From Rhynchopus euleeides (Eukaryota > Euglenozoa > Diplonemea > Diplonemida > Diplonemidae), in NCBI GenBank assembly GCA_963210315.1, contig OY723295.1, forward strand, positions 474,501 through 538,500: DNA of 64,000 nt. Direction: 5' to 3'. The translations under genes and the position numbers were made by a program. Below the pieces are notes generated by a model that did no database searches, was not told where the DNA came from, and worked only from the letters and a program-made list of their open reading frames with translations. This document shows positions 1 through 10,939 of this stretch, one piece after another. Positions within the stretch are counted from its first letter, which is position 1. Each line of letters begins with the position of its first letter.

Positions 1-536
1 GGGTGGGGGGTCGGGGGTTGCCGTGAAAGTGGAGAAGGGTAAGGCCTGCAGACACAGAGTGAGAGGGAGATGTCACTCTCTTTCTCCGCCTCTTGTCTTG
101 CCTTCACTCGATAATGCAGGGTAGTGTAGTGGCAGGGTTGGTGTGAGGCGAGGCTCGAGGGAGGTGGGGCGCGAAACTACACACAAGCCATGACACACAG
201 ACCACCGCACGCAGCGCCGTGACACACGACGAGAAGCACAAATAACGGAGGCAGTGCAGACACACACAGGATGGGAAGTCCTTGAGTGTGGCAGCCTGCC
301 CGTGAACAGCGGTGCGAGCGTGTGGGTGTGTGTGGTGTGATTTAGTGGATTTCGCGCAGTCCTATCCGGAGCGGGGGGGAATATGCCTGACTGTGCGTGC
401 CAGGCACAGCGCAGGGGATGCAAGGAGGGTGGAAGGGTAAGGAGGGGGGCAAGAAGACGGGGGGAGAGGGCAGCGAGCAGGTACCCTCAAGGGGCTGCAG
501 CTGTTAGGGTGGGGCATATCATCAATCCGCAGCGTG

Positions 537-1181
537 TCACTGGCTGCATGCGGCAGGCTTGTCGGCCCCTGTGTACGCAGCGCACACCTCCTGCACAAGC
601 GCCTTGTGGTAGTCGGCCTTGTAGCTGTCGCAGTCCCAGAACTTGCTGAACAGCTTGCCGTTCACCTTCACCACAGGCAGCCCGCGGAGCCCGTACCCCT
701 CCTTCTCCGCAGAGTCGAACAGCGCATCGCGCATCAGGAGCTGCTTGCCCAGGGGCCCCGTGTAGCAGCTGTACATCGTGTTCCAGTCAAGCCCCACCTC
801 AGCGGCACAGCTCTGCTCGCGTGCCAGGGACGAGTTCTCCGCCACGCTGTACTGCTCAGGGCACCCCACGTTCTTGCAGGGCCCGTTGATGCACACTGTG
901 TAGTTGAGCCACTGCTTGTAGTTCGCACCCGCCATGTTCTGTGCGCATGCCTGCAGTGTGTTTGCCTCGCACTCACGCTCCCCGTGGAAGCACTTCACCT
1001 TGTCGCCGTGGGCAGCACCGTCCCAGCTGCGGTTCAGCACCGCAATGCTGTCGATCAGCGGCATGATGTTGTTGTAGTACTGCTCGTGGAACGTGCCGGA
1101 GCAGGGGCAGTAGCTCTCCGTGAACACCTCCACCGTCACAGGTGTGGCTGCCACCGCCAGTGCCATTGTGAGTGCGAGCAT
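537..1181 (-). CDS. GILT-like thiol reductase (gamma-interferon-inducible lysosomal thiol reductase family)
   Basis: 214 residues from the ATG at 1181. GILT enzymes reduce disulfides in secreted or endolysosomal proteins. The first 12 or so residues (MLALTMALAVAA) are hydrophobic and look like a short signal peptide. The active-site region follows at once: YCPCSG around residues 24-29. The family signature CxHGxxECxxN is present at residues 64-74 (CFHGERECEAN), followed by Cys79. Many further cysteines fit a secreted, disulfide-rich protein. The active site reads C25-P-C27-S28, so the usual CxxC is replaced by CxxS, although an extra Cys sits at position 27; some family members have CxxS. An in-frame upstream extension has no ATG. 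Known: family role. Inferred: location in the cell. Reductase activity is less certain than family membership. Confidence 0.85.
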   Translation of the reverse strand: MLALTMALAVAATPVTVEVFTESYCPCSGTFHEQYYNNIMPLIDSIAVLNRSWDGAAHGDKVKCFHGERECEANTLQACAQNMAGANYKQWLNYTVCINGPCKNVGCPEQYSVAENSSLAREQSCAAEVGLDWNTMYSCYTGPLGKQLLMRDALFDSAEKEGYGLRGLPVVKVNGKLFSKFWDCDSYKADYHKALVQEVCAAYTGADKPAACSQ

Positions 1182-1215
1182 CGTGTAGGGCGGGTGTGCT
1201 GCTGCAGGGCGGGAC

Positions 1216-2318
1216 AGACCTGTGGGTGATGGGGCTGGCGTGACACACACTCCTCTGTGCTACTACAGTGCTTGCATCAACAGCAGGGCACTCTCCACTG
1301 CAGACAAAAAGACTCCGGGCTTGGTGTGTGCACACGGCTGCCACATCCTTGAAGGGCAGCAGAGCACAGGAGACGAGGGCCTGGTGTGGGCTGGTTGGAT
1401 GCCTGTGTTGCGTGTGCCACCTCTGCGATAAGGTTGGGGTATCACCCAGCAGTGTGCTCGCCAACAACACACCTTGGGGTGTCTGAGGGGGCGGGGGTGG
1501 GGGGTAGGTGCTGCTGCACTGCGACCCAGCTAGGTGATTCAAGAATACTCGTCAGGCCCCCTCCCCACCCTCCCCCCCTGTATCATCAGCATGCCATCTG
1601 CGAGACAGCGGCAGCTGAGATGGCGGGCGGGGCTACGTGAGGGTGAGCGAGAGGGCCTTGCTGAACGTTGCAAAGCAGAGAGACTGCTGGTGAAGGGAGG
1701 TTGCCACACCCACCCGCATGCCGAAGCATGCGGAGCAGGAGGAGGGGGGTTCGGTGGGGCACCGCAGCGGGGGCAGGCGATGGTATCGCAGAGCCCTGAC
1801 AGAACGGCACAATCCACCACCCCACACACACACCCAGAGAGGGAGGCGTACTGTCACTCAAGTCGTGTTCAGAGTGAAGGATACACCACACAGGCATACG
1901 TCAATACGATTGGAGTGGAGTAGGGACACCGAGCCATCTGCTCGTGATGTGATCTCCACACTGTATACATCCACCCACAGGGGCTTCGCTCTGAAGTGCA
2001 GAAAAATGTGTGAAAAATAAGCGAGCCGCCTCACAGAACTCGCTGTGGAAGTGACATACACGTTTGACACACACAGAGTGAACACAGTACGAAGGACTCC
2101 ACATGAACCCTCAGCGGTAAACACCGAGAGAAATGCTACACAAGAGAAGAGAAGAGAGGGGATGGGGTGGGGTGGCCTGCTGGGTGGCCACCCGCAGACA
2201 ACGGGTGCCGCAGCTCTGGGATGGAAAGGAGGTGTCCAGAGGGAAGGGCCGATAGGTATGACTTTGCGCGTCATGCTGACACAGTTTGAAACAAAAAGTG
2301 GAGGCTTGCTGTGGTGTG
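1216..2318. other. Spacer between the duplicated blocks
   Basis: About 1.1 kb with no supportable gene. It holds CA/GT-rich and purine-rich tracts. Open frames here are short, lack coherent protein character and overlap on both strands. Confidence 0.5.
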
Positions 2319-2727
2319 GGCTCCGGAGGGGGTGGGGCGCGAAGCTACTCACATGCTGTGACACACAGACCACCGCACGCAGCGCCATGTGGACATGGAC
2401 GAGAAGCATACAACATCAGGCAGTGCAGACACACACAGGACGGGAAGTCCTTGAGTGTGGAAGCCTGCCCGTGAACAGCGGTGCGAGCGTGTGGGTGTGT
2501 GTGGTGTGATTGAGTTGAGTTCGCGCCATCCCATCTGGAGTGGGGGAAGGGACATGTTGCTCTGCCTGTGGAGGCACTGCGCAGGGCGTGCCTGTAGCGT
2601 GCACAGGACAAAGATGGTGGAAGATAAAGAGGAAGGGGGGCAAGAAGAAGGGGGGAGAGGACAGCGAGCAGGTACCCTCAAGGGGCTGCGGCTGTTGGGG
2701 TGGGGCATATCATCAATCCGCAGCGTG

Positions 2728-3370
2728 TCACTGGCTGCATGCGGCAGGCTTGTCGGCCCCTGTGTACGCAGCGCACACCTCCTGCACAAGCGCCTTGTGG
2801 TAGTCAGCCTTGTAGCTGTCGCAGTCCCAGAACTTGCTGAACAGCTTGCCGTTCACCTTCACAACTGGCAGCCCGCGGAGCCCGTACCCCTCCTTCTCCG
2901 CAGAGTCGAACAGCGCGTCGCGCATCAGGAGCTGCTTGCCCAGGGGCCCCGTGTAGCAGCTGTACATCGTGTTCCAGTCAAGCCCCACCTCAGCGGCACA
3001 GCTCTGCTCGCGTGCCAGGGACGAGTTCTCCGCCACGCTGTACTGCTCAGGGCACCCCACGTTCTTGCAGGGCCCGTTGATGCACACTGTAGTTGAGCCA
3101 CTGCTTGTAGTTCGCACCCGCCATGTTCTGTGCGCACGCCTGCAGTGTGTTTGCCTCGCACTCACGCTCCCCGTGGAAGCACTTCACCTTGTCGCCGTGG
3201 GCAGCACCGTCCCAGCTGCGGTTCAGCACCGCAATGCTGTCGATCAGCGGCATGATGTTGTTGTAGTACTGCTCGTGGAACGTGCCGGAGCAGGGGCAGT
3301 AGCTCTCCGTGAACACCTCCACCGTCACAGGTGTGGCTGCCACCGCCAGTGCCATTGTGAGTGCGAGCAT
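2728..3370 (-). pseudogene. Second GILT-like gene copy, frameshifted
   Basis: Near-identical to 537-1181, starting at the same ATG context (3370) and ending at the same stop. At about 3089 it lacks one GT dinucleotide of the GTGT present in the intact copy near 899. The frame is lost after the residues matching 1-95, before the C-terminal half. The downstream part stays open in the original frame, so decay is recent. No GT-AG intron spans the gap. A sequencing error in a short dinucleotide repeat is the alternative. Confidence 0.75.
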
Positions 3371-3415
3371 CGTGTAGGACGAGTGTGCTGCTGCAGGGCG
3401 GGACAGACCTGCTCA

Positions 3416-5129
3416 GGGTGATGTATGCCTGCAAAAACAATCACATGCCCACACAAAAATCCAGACCGCTTCGGAAGGGAAAACCCCAAAGCAAACGGGG
3501 AGGGGGGATGGCTGACGGATCGCCTTGCCCTGTTCGGAACCAACCGGGGTGGTGATTTTATTTGCATCGCCCCATATGCCCCAAACACACACGCCTCCTT
3601 CCTCCTCACCTACCCTCCAAGGACACCCTCCCGCCCACACACATCCTGCGCCTTTTCCATAAACTCCACTGCCTCCACACGCGCATGCGTGTGTGTCACA
3701 GTGCGAATCCAACCCTCGCTGTAGCAGTGGATAACACAACAAGCAGATGCTCGTGATTTGTACGATATGGTACGGCCTTCGCTCTGTGTCATAATGTAAC
3801 AGTCTGCCTCCTCTATTGTGAGGAGACTCGCGTTAATGCACTTCCGAGCCAAGGCTCCTCTCCATATCCACTGAATCTGAGCAGTACCGAAAGTGCCTAC
3901 GTTCTCCCCTGAAGGGTGCAGTTCCTGATGTGGTCAGGCGGGGCAGGAGACCAGGGTCGACACAACTCAAGAAGGCGGCCCCCGCCACACCAAGACATAA
4001 GGTGGCAGGCTCGGGAAAGAAGGCCTGTATACACAAGACATACAGCTCCGAACTGAGAACACTATTTCAGAAAAACACGTTTCATCCAGTCCCTTTATCC
4101 GATGAGCGGGCAGAGTAGAAACCTAACCCACAGCCGGTGTGGATTTGATTTTTGTTGAGAGGGTGTGCCGAACGAGGGAGTTGGCTATCCCCCCTCCTAC
4201 CTCCCGCCCCAGCAGCGCCCTGCCTGCGCTATGTCATCTATGGGAGAAGAAACCATACCGCTGGCATTTTTTTACCTCCTCAGAATACGAACCAGAGCCT
4301 GGAGGGGGGATCGGCACGAACACCATCACCGTCACCATCCCCCCCCTCCCCTACCCACCCGCCCCCTTCTCACCACTTCCAAAACCACAGACTGCAGTCA
4401 AAGGAGTCCGGGGTGTTGCCTCTGTGAGGTCTCCCACCCCCCCCCCCCTCAGATATAAAGAGTCAGATAACGAGTATATCCTACGCGCCCTGTCCGCGCT
4501 GTGCCTCCATCTTGGATTGGACACGCCCCCGTTCCTTTCTGCAACTTCACACGCATGTTGGAAAACATGTGTGCCTGTTAGAGAAAGGTGTGTAGGGTGG
4601 GCTTCTTCCGGCACAGAGAGAAGCAGAGGGCAGAAAGGAATCGCCGCCTCTTCGCCCACCCCTCCCCCCACGCCACGTTGGCTCGGGTTGGAGGAGGGAT
4701 GGATCTCTGGGGAGGGGGGTCTTTGCCACTCTCGATTGTTTCCGGCAATCTTCGTCGTCGGTGGAAATGCACTAAAAAAAGACATTGGATGAATGCTCGA
4801 ACTTAATTTGTCGCTTTGGGAGAGCAGACGAGCATCGCGCAGTGCCACCAAAAGAGGCCACAGCGTGAGTCAAACGTGCGTGTGGTGCTGAAGACCCTCC
4901 GGATGATTGGTTGTGAAACACGAGCAGCAGCGGTATCCGACACCCCTGTGGAAGGGGGGGGGGGGGGGGGAGTGATGTCATGAACAGGCTGTTGTTTTGG
5001 TGTCGATCTTGCTGTATCAAAAAAATACACACTGCGCCGTTTCGATCACACCGACTCTTTCGCTGTGGCGTACATAAGCAAGCCTTTCTTTGAGAGAGAT
5101 CATTCATCCCCCCCCCCCCCTCCGAAGGA
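3416..5129. other. Intergenic region, no gene seen
   Basis: No supported gene. It contains C-rich runs near 4340-4450 and a long G run near 4950-4970. Open frames are present on both strands but none shows domain-like or exon-like character. Confidence 0.45.
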
Positions 5130-5138
5130 AGAAGAGAG

Positions 5139-6002
5139 CAGGCATGTCGCTAAGCGTCGACCGTCGACCCAGTGATTTTGGGTTTCCCCCCCCATAAAAA
5201 AGCGTCGACCCAGCGTCGACCCAGTGGACTGGGTTGACGCTTGGTCGAGGCTTGGAGCGTCGACCTAGTGGAACTGGGTTGCCATTCAAGCCTGGACCAA
5301 GCGTCAACCCATTTATTACACTGGGTCGACGCTAACCTAGCGTTGGCCCGGTTACACTGGGTCGACGCTCACCAAGCGTCGACCAAGCGTCAACCCACTT
5401 TCACTGGGTCGACGTCGAAGAGAGTATGGTTTTGCAGGAACAGATGCTCACTACCGTGGCCTCCGGCGGCTGGGGGGCTCCGCCCCCCAGACCCCCCTGT
5501 GGCGTATGTCTCGTACTCAAGTCATTCGATTCCCACCGGGTCAGGGAATCCACCCACTCCAGTAGCCTCAGGAGGACGCAGCCAACTCACACAGAATCTG
5601 TACGCCCACAATGAACAGATGCTCACTACCGTGGCCTCCGGCGGCTGGGGGGCTCTGCCCCCCAGACCCCCCATCTCGCGTGCCCGTCTAGTAACCAAGT
5701 CCTTGCGCTTTGACGGCCGTGACATATCAGGGGGCAGCGTCGAAATCATGGTCCCGAAAGCCATTTTTTGGTTTCCTCCGGCACCCGACGGCGCGAGCGG
5801 GAGAGGAACCACGGAAGGAACCCAGCGCCTCACACCGTGCCCACCTAGTGGTCCACCGATGGGAAAATTTGGCAACAACACGAGCGCGCGCGAAGCGCGC
5901 GCGAGAAAAATTGACCCCTAGTGTTTTCCCCCCTGATCCCCCCCCAAAACAGGAGCGTCAACCCACCAAATCTCCAAAATCGAAAAGTTAGCGACAGGCC
6001 TG
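5139..6002. mobile_element. Non-autonomous TIR transposon (MITE-like), copy 1, 9-bp TSD
   Basis: 864-bp element. The left end reads CAGGCATGTCGCTAA and the right end, reverse-complemented, CAGGCCTGTCGCTAA. It is flanked by a perfect 9-bp direct repeat AGAAGAGAG (5130-5138 and 6003-6011). The left third (5150-5425) is packed with GCGTCGACCCAG-type repeats in both orientations. The middle holds two copies of a GC-rich hairpin unit (about 5450 and 5628). The right part has a GC hairpin near 5882-5905. No transposase is encoded. A 9-bp TSD is typical of Mutator-like elements, so mobilisation by a MULE-type transposase is inferred. Confidence 0.9.
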
Positions 6003-6011
6003 AGAAGAGAG

Positions 6012-6764
6012 CCGAAAAAGGCGCAATTCGTCGAGAACCGCGCTCCGCAAAAAAAAGAAGGTGAATAAAACACAGCCTCGATGCTGAATACATTTCAAAC
6101 CAAGATTGAAGAATACGCCAAAGATAAAGAGAACGCGAGCGCCGCCACCCCTACCACCTCCACCACCACCCCCACTGAGGGTGTGGGCGGGGTGGATGGG
6201 ATGAGAGACGGGCCTCGCAACGCACAACAACAGAATAATACAATACCAGAGCACCATAGGACGACCAGATAACAAAATGACCGAAAAAATATCTCCGCAC
6301 CCCAAAAACGACCTTCTCTCTGCCGCCACCACCCCGCCCCCTCTCTCCTTCATCACATCATGCAACATGATGCCCCACGCATTCGTCCGCTCGGCAATAC
6401 GACGAGCCATAACTTCGACTGCTGCGCCGTGCAGCCTCTAGGGGAGGGGGGGGAAGAGAGAACAGAGGGAGAGAGACAGGCAGAAGGGGGGTGGGGATAT
6501 ATGTTGTCTTTTCTGAAAAGGAAGCCCTAAACACGCCCTCCGTACACCACACAGGACACCACTACCCCCCATTTCTCTCCCTCTCTCTCGTTCTCTTTCT
6601 CTCAGCCCAACATGCGGGCTTTTTTTTCTCTTGTTTTGCAGGACACCGCAGACATCGCCTGGTGTGGATTGCACCCCCCTCTCGACAACGCCAGGATTTA
6701 AAGCAGAAGTAACTCAGCACCCCACCTGCGATACGCGAAGCATATTGGAATCTCTTCGCGACGA
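6012..6764. other. Intergenic region downstream of the channel gene
   Basis: Probably holds the 3' UTR of the minus-strand channel gene. Pyrimidine-rich near 6560-6605 on the plus strand. No supported gene. Confidence 0.4.
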
Positions 6765-8962
6765 TCATTCTGGGGTGCTCGGCAGGGCAGGGGAGGGCTC
6801 CTGCTCGATGTTCTCCTGCGTGTCAGGGTGGCCTGCTGCCGGAGGTGTCTTGAGCAGCGATGCAGGCTGGTGTTCCCCGTTGGGGCTCGCCTCCTCAGGC
6901 GCGTCGCCGCTGGCTGAGCTGGCGCCGTTGTCGCCCTGGTCGTCGGCAGAGCCTTCGCGTGCAGCCCCAGTGCCCCCCTCTGCTGACCCCGGCTGCCCGT
7001 CGCCGCCCGCTTCGCTCCCCACGTCTGACGGGAGTGCGGGTTTGGTGATCAGACCGCGCTCCACAGCCACCTCCAGGATCTTGGATCGTGTCTCGGGGTA
7101 GCTGTCGAGCAGCGCTTCGAAGTCAGTCTGTTGTGATAGGGTGTTGAAAGGGATTCTGGCGTTTTCTGCAATGTTCTATGGCTTTCATGGTTTCGTTTCC
7201 CACAAGCCATTGTCATCAGTTTCGGGCGAATAGGGATGGAGGGGCATACCTTGTTGAGCACAAACAGTTCGGTGAATGTCTTGCTCACGATTGACGCCGT
7301 ACGCTTTGCACCGGGGACGACCAGGGCGACCTCCCCGAAGAAGCTGCCTTCGGACAGGGATGCGAACACCATCTTGCCGTCCTCCGACACGACATCCACC
7401 TGGCCCTTGTGGATGAAAAACATCTCCTTTCCAACCTCGCCCTTGCGCAGCACATAGTATGTCGGCAGCACCGCAACATACTGCAGGCAGCACGAGATGT
7501 CCTCGAGGAAGAGGTCGTCACAGCCTTTGAAGAGCGGCACCTTCGACACAAAGTCCTTGTGCAGGTAGGCAAGCAGCTCGCGATGCAGGGAGGAGGGTAG
7601 CCCCTTCATCACGTTCAGGTTCTCTAGCCCTCGCCGGGATTCCCACATGTGTTTGTAGAAATGCAAGACGTTTTTGACTGTGCTCTTCGGCAGCTGGCTG
7701 TACCTCATGAAGCCGACCATGTTATCCACCTGGTCGCGGAAGATCTGCTGTGTGTTGTCGAGCTCTCGCAGAATCATCCCCACGTACCCGATGATCAACG
7801 CAAACACGCCTGCTCCCAGGAACACAACAATCAGACAGAACACCCCCTGCGGCGTGTTGCGCGGCAGCCCTGCGTTGTACCCCACAAGGTACACAATGCT
7901 GAAGTACAGCGACGCGAAGTAATTGTGGAAAGCCTTTTTGTACGGGTTGGGGTCATTGCTGAGCCCTGTATACAGGTCGTCTATCTTCGACCTCTCTAGC
8001 TCGCGCACGCTCTCCAGGGTCTGCCGGTGTAGGGATGGGTGGGTGGGCCTTCAGAGAAAAAGGGCAGACCCCAACGCATTGCTGATGAGCGCACCAACTG
8101 CACACAGCTTGGATGGGCATCGCAATGCAAACACTGCTGGACAACACAGCTGAACATACCAACGTATTCCCATAGCGGAGGTAATCAAAAGGAAGCGGTG
8201 TGACAGACTCTGTCCCGTTGCTGTACTTCCTCGCAATAACGTACCTGTTTGTTGGGTGTGGTTGGTTGGGCTCACATTGGAAGACAAGCCGGCTGACACA
8301 CCACACCCCTTATCCCAAGCCCCCCCCCCCCTTATCCCAAAGGAAACACACCAGATGCAGGCAACGATGTGGATAATCGGGATCAGCACAAGGCACACGA
8401 CCTTGCCCATTCGATATGTCATGGGGTGGATGTTGGACGACGCCTCCCAATCCTTCTGCAGGTATACGATGCGCTTCCACTGGAGCAGACGGAACATGCG
8501 CCACCACGTGTTGTCGAGTATGTAGTTCAGCGGCAGCTGCGAGAGGAAATCCAGCGCGAAATCGCCTTTGAGATACTTCTCGACGATGGATATCCGATTC
8601 CGGACAATGTCACGGCGCCCTTCTTCTTCATAAGGCGACATGAAGCAGGAGAACATGCGGAGTAGAGGAGCTGCATCGGTCAACGCATCGAGAACGTACC
8701 AAGCAGGGTGTGACGGAATTCCGAAGGCGCTCCGGAATGGCACCGTCAAGATGTTGTAAATGCAAGCGATGAAACACGCCTTCCTCACGTTGATGCTCCA
8801 CGAGCTCTTCGGGTCAAAGATCTGCTGCGTGTCCTGGAGCCGCTTTCGTCTCTCAATCTCCTTCACCAAATCTTTTTTGCTCAGGAAGCTGATAAACGCC
8901 CTGTAAAACGGCGTGATCTCCGTCGGCTGTATGCTGGACGCCTGCTTCTTCCCACCCGACAT
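6765..8962 (-). CDS. Cyclic-nucleotide-gated (CNG/HCN-type) ion channel, four exons
   Basis: Spliced 609-residue model: exons 8962-8352, 8244-8160, 8020-7250, 7127-6765. Introns are 107, 139 and 122 bp with donors GTGTGT, GTATGT and GTATGC and AG acceptors; all junctions keep frame. Exon 1 holds the N-terminus, S1-S4 (S4-like RMFRLLQWKRIV) and the start of S5. Joining exons 1 and 2 gives HIVACIWY, the S5 motif expected in CNG channels. Exon 3 holds the pore helix, a filter-like VGYNAG (about residues 277-283), S6, C-linker and a cyclic-nucleotide-binding domain (about 390-489). The phosphate-binding cassette reads FGEVAL...KRTAS, with the nucleotide-contacting Arg near 472. The acidic low-complexity tail lies in exon 4. 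Start is the ATG at 8962; an in-frame upstream extension begins with GTG only. Ion selectivity cannot be read from the unusual filter. Confidence 0.88.
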
Positions 8963-10939
8963 TTTTGCAGACCCCCTCCACCCCACACCACCGTCAGAAT
9001 CCTTTGTTTAATCCAGGTCTTGCACCGAATCACCTCTGACCCCCCGACACCACGCTGGTGGTATTCAGCAGGGGACTGCCTGTAGACTGCAGTGATTCGG
9101 CAGCCCCTCCCACACGCACGCGCAGCGTGTGTAGTGTATGGTTTGGGAGGGGGGGGGAGAGAGGGGGGGGGGGAGAGGAGGGAGAGACGTTGGAGTCGGC
9201 GCGGGGTGGGGGGGTGGGGGAGGGGGGGATATTTTATGAAGCCCGCCCGCGCCACCCCGGTCTCACCCCCCCACCCACCCACAGCCTGGCTACGCCTGCA
9301 CACGCATGCAGGCTGCTGGAAACCCACCCGAGATTGGAGTCTGGGCTGTCCTGTTGCAGAGGGTGTCTGATAGCGACCGAGATGTGAGTGGTGGTGTTGG
9401 CGGGGGAGGGTCGTGCGATTGGCGGGAGCGAGAGTCTCCCAACACCCCCACCCCAGCTGCAGCAAAAGTGTGATGTCTTTGAGGCCTTAAAAGCACAGCA
9501 CAGTGTGGCGTATCGACCGAGACATCTCCCCTAAAAGGAATACACTCTTTCTGCAGGATGGTGTCAGATATCGCGGTACATTCTGTGAAAAAGGGCTTTC
9601 CCGAGGTTGGGGATATAGGAGGGAGGGGTGGGGGTGGGGGGATCCTCATCATACTTTTCTTTCTTTTGGTTTCGCTGTGTGGACCGCTGTGCGGTCTGCC
9701 CCCCACCCCCACCCCCCAGACTGCCGCAAGAAGCGAGCGCATCCCCGCTCCTGCTGTCGCATTCGCTGATTGTGTGCTGCGTGATACATATTTGTTTTGA
9801 TAGAGAAGGAAGGCCGCAAACAACGAACAGGAAAATATGATAGGCCTGATGCAATGAACTTCGATCGAGGGGGGAGTGGGGAAGGTGAGGGGGGGAAAAT
9901 ATTCCATCCTCCAATAGTGTACAGCGCCACTGCGTGATTTTACACACAAAGAATCCATCGCTCAAATCGCAGGGAGGGGCGCGTGGGATAGGAGCGCAAC
10001 GTCGAGTAACGGAAGATACACAAGACAGTCGACAGATCTCGCCCCATTCGGGTCTAACGATGTCTACTTCGGGCTGTGTTGTGGCAACACCTTTCTTTTG
10101 GGTGTGGCGGGGAGGGGCACGCCACTGCCTCGGAGGGGGCAAAATTTCAATAATCTCTCTCACCCCACCACCCGAGGCGTGAATTGTGGAGCACGCCGCT
10201 GATGGCGCGCATCAAATCACGCCCTGCGTTGCGATGCTGCATCTCCGCATGCCTCACTCAGCACCGGATAACGTATGATGCAGGGATTCCCCAGGCCTTC
10301 ATATCCTAATGAATCACACAAGGGGACGTTCCCTCTGGAAAGCTCAGCAGTCTTCGGTTATAATAACGCACCGAGCTCCTCTGTGGTGCAATCTCCGCAG
10401 TGTGCCAGACACTCTGGCACTCTGCGAAGCTTCTTTGCAGGCAGGCGAGCTGAAGACCCTCTGCCTCTGTGTTGGAGCATGCTGTCGCAGGGCGGAGGGC
10501 TCGGGCATCAGCTTGCCACAGAGCCAAGCATGACTGCGCTCAGGCTGTGGCACCCCAAAGAGGAGACCGCCCTCCCCTTCCCCACTGCAGCGCGTGTTGT
10601 AAATCCCTTTGCTGCTTGGGTGCGGGGTGTCAGCGGGCGGGGGGCTCTCTCTCGATGTGTCATGCTGGTAACCCGTGCCACTGGAATGTCTCTGCAGGGG
10701 TGCAGGCAATGGTTGGATAGCGTGCATCGGAAGGCACCCCTGCGGAGGGGCGGCGCATGAGTGCCAAACACGGTATCTGTGTGGGGGAGGTGCAGAGCGC
10801 ACCCGAGCACCTCGTGCGGTCTCGTGCCGGGGGGGTGGCATTTTGTGACGTGGCAGCATGCCAGCGTGCCAGCACCGATTGCCAGCCCAGGCCCATCACG
10901 GAGGAGTGTGGGGTGTTAGCGGCTCGGCATATCGGGCTA
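8963..10939. other. Intergenic region between channel and SURF6-like genes
   Basis: About 2 kb with long purine tracts on the plus strand near 9145-9235 and 9600-9645. A plus-strand open frame at 10275-10760 has no recognisable domain and runs antisense to the gene direction; it probably lies in the 3' UTR of the SURF6-like gene. Confidence 0.45.

Larger units (their letters stand above)
155..3415. repeat. Tandem duplication carrying the GILT-like gene
   Basis: About 155-1215 and 2319-3415 are two direct copies of one block. Each contains the 3' flank, the GILT-like gene and roughly 40 bp upstream of its ATG. Coding parts are almost identical; flanks have small indels. Homology stops just upstream of the gene, so about 1.1 kb of unrelated DNA separates the copies. 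The second gene copy has a 2-bp deletion. Confidence 0.9.

Noticed and set aside
10275..10760. 161-codon plus-strand open frame
   Set aside because: No domain, antisense to all supported genes, and composition typical of chance frames in GC-rich DNA.
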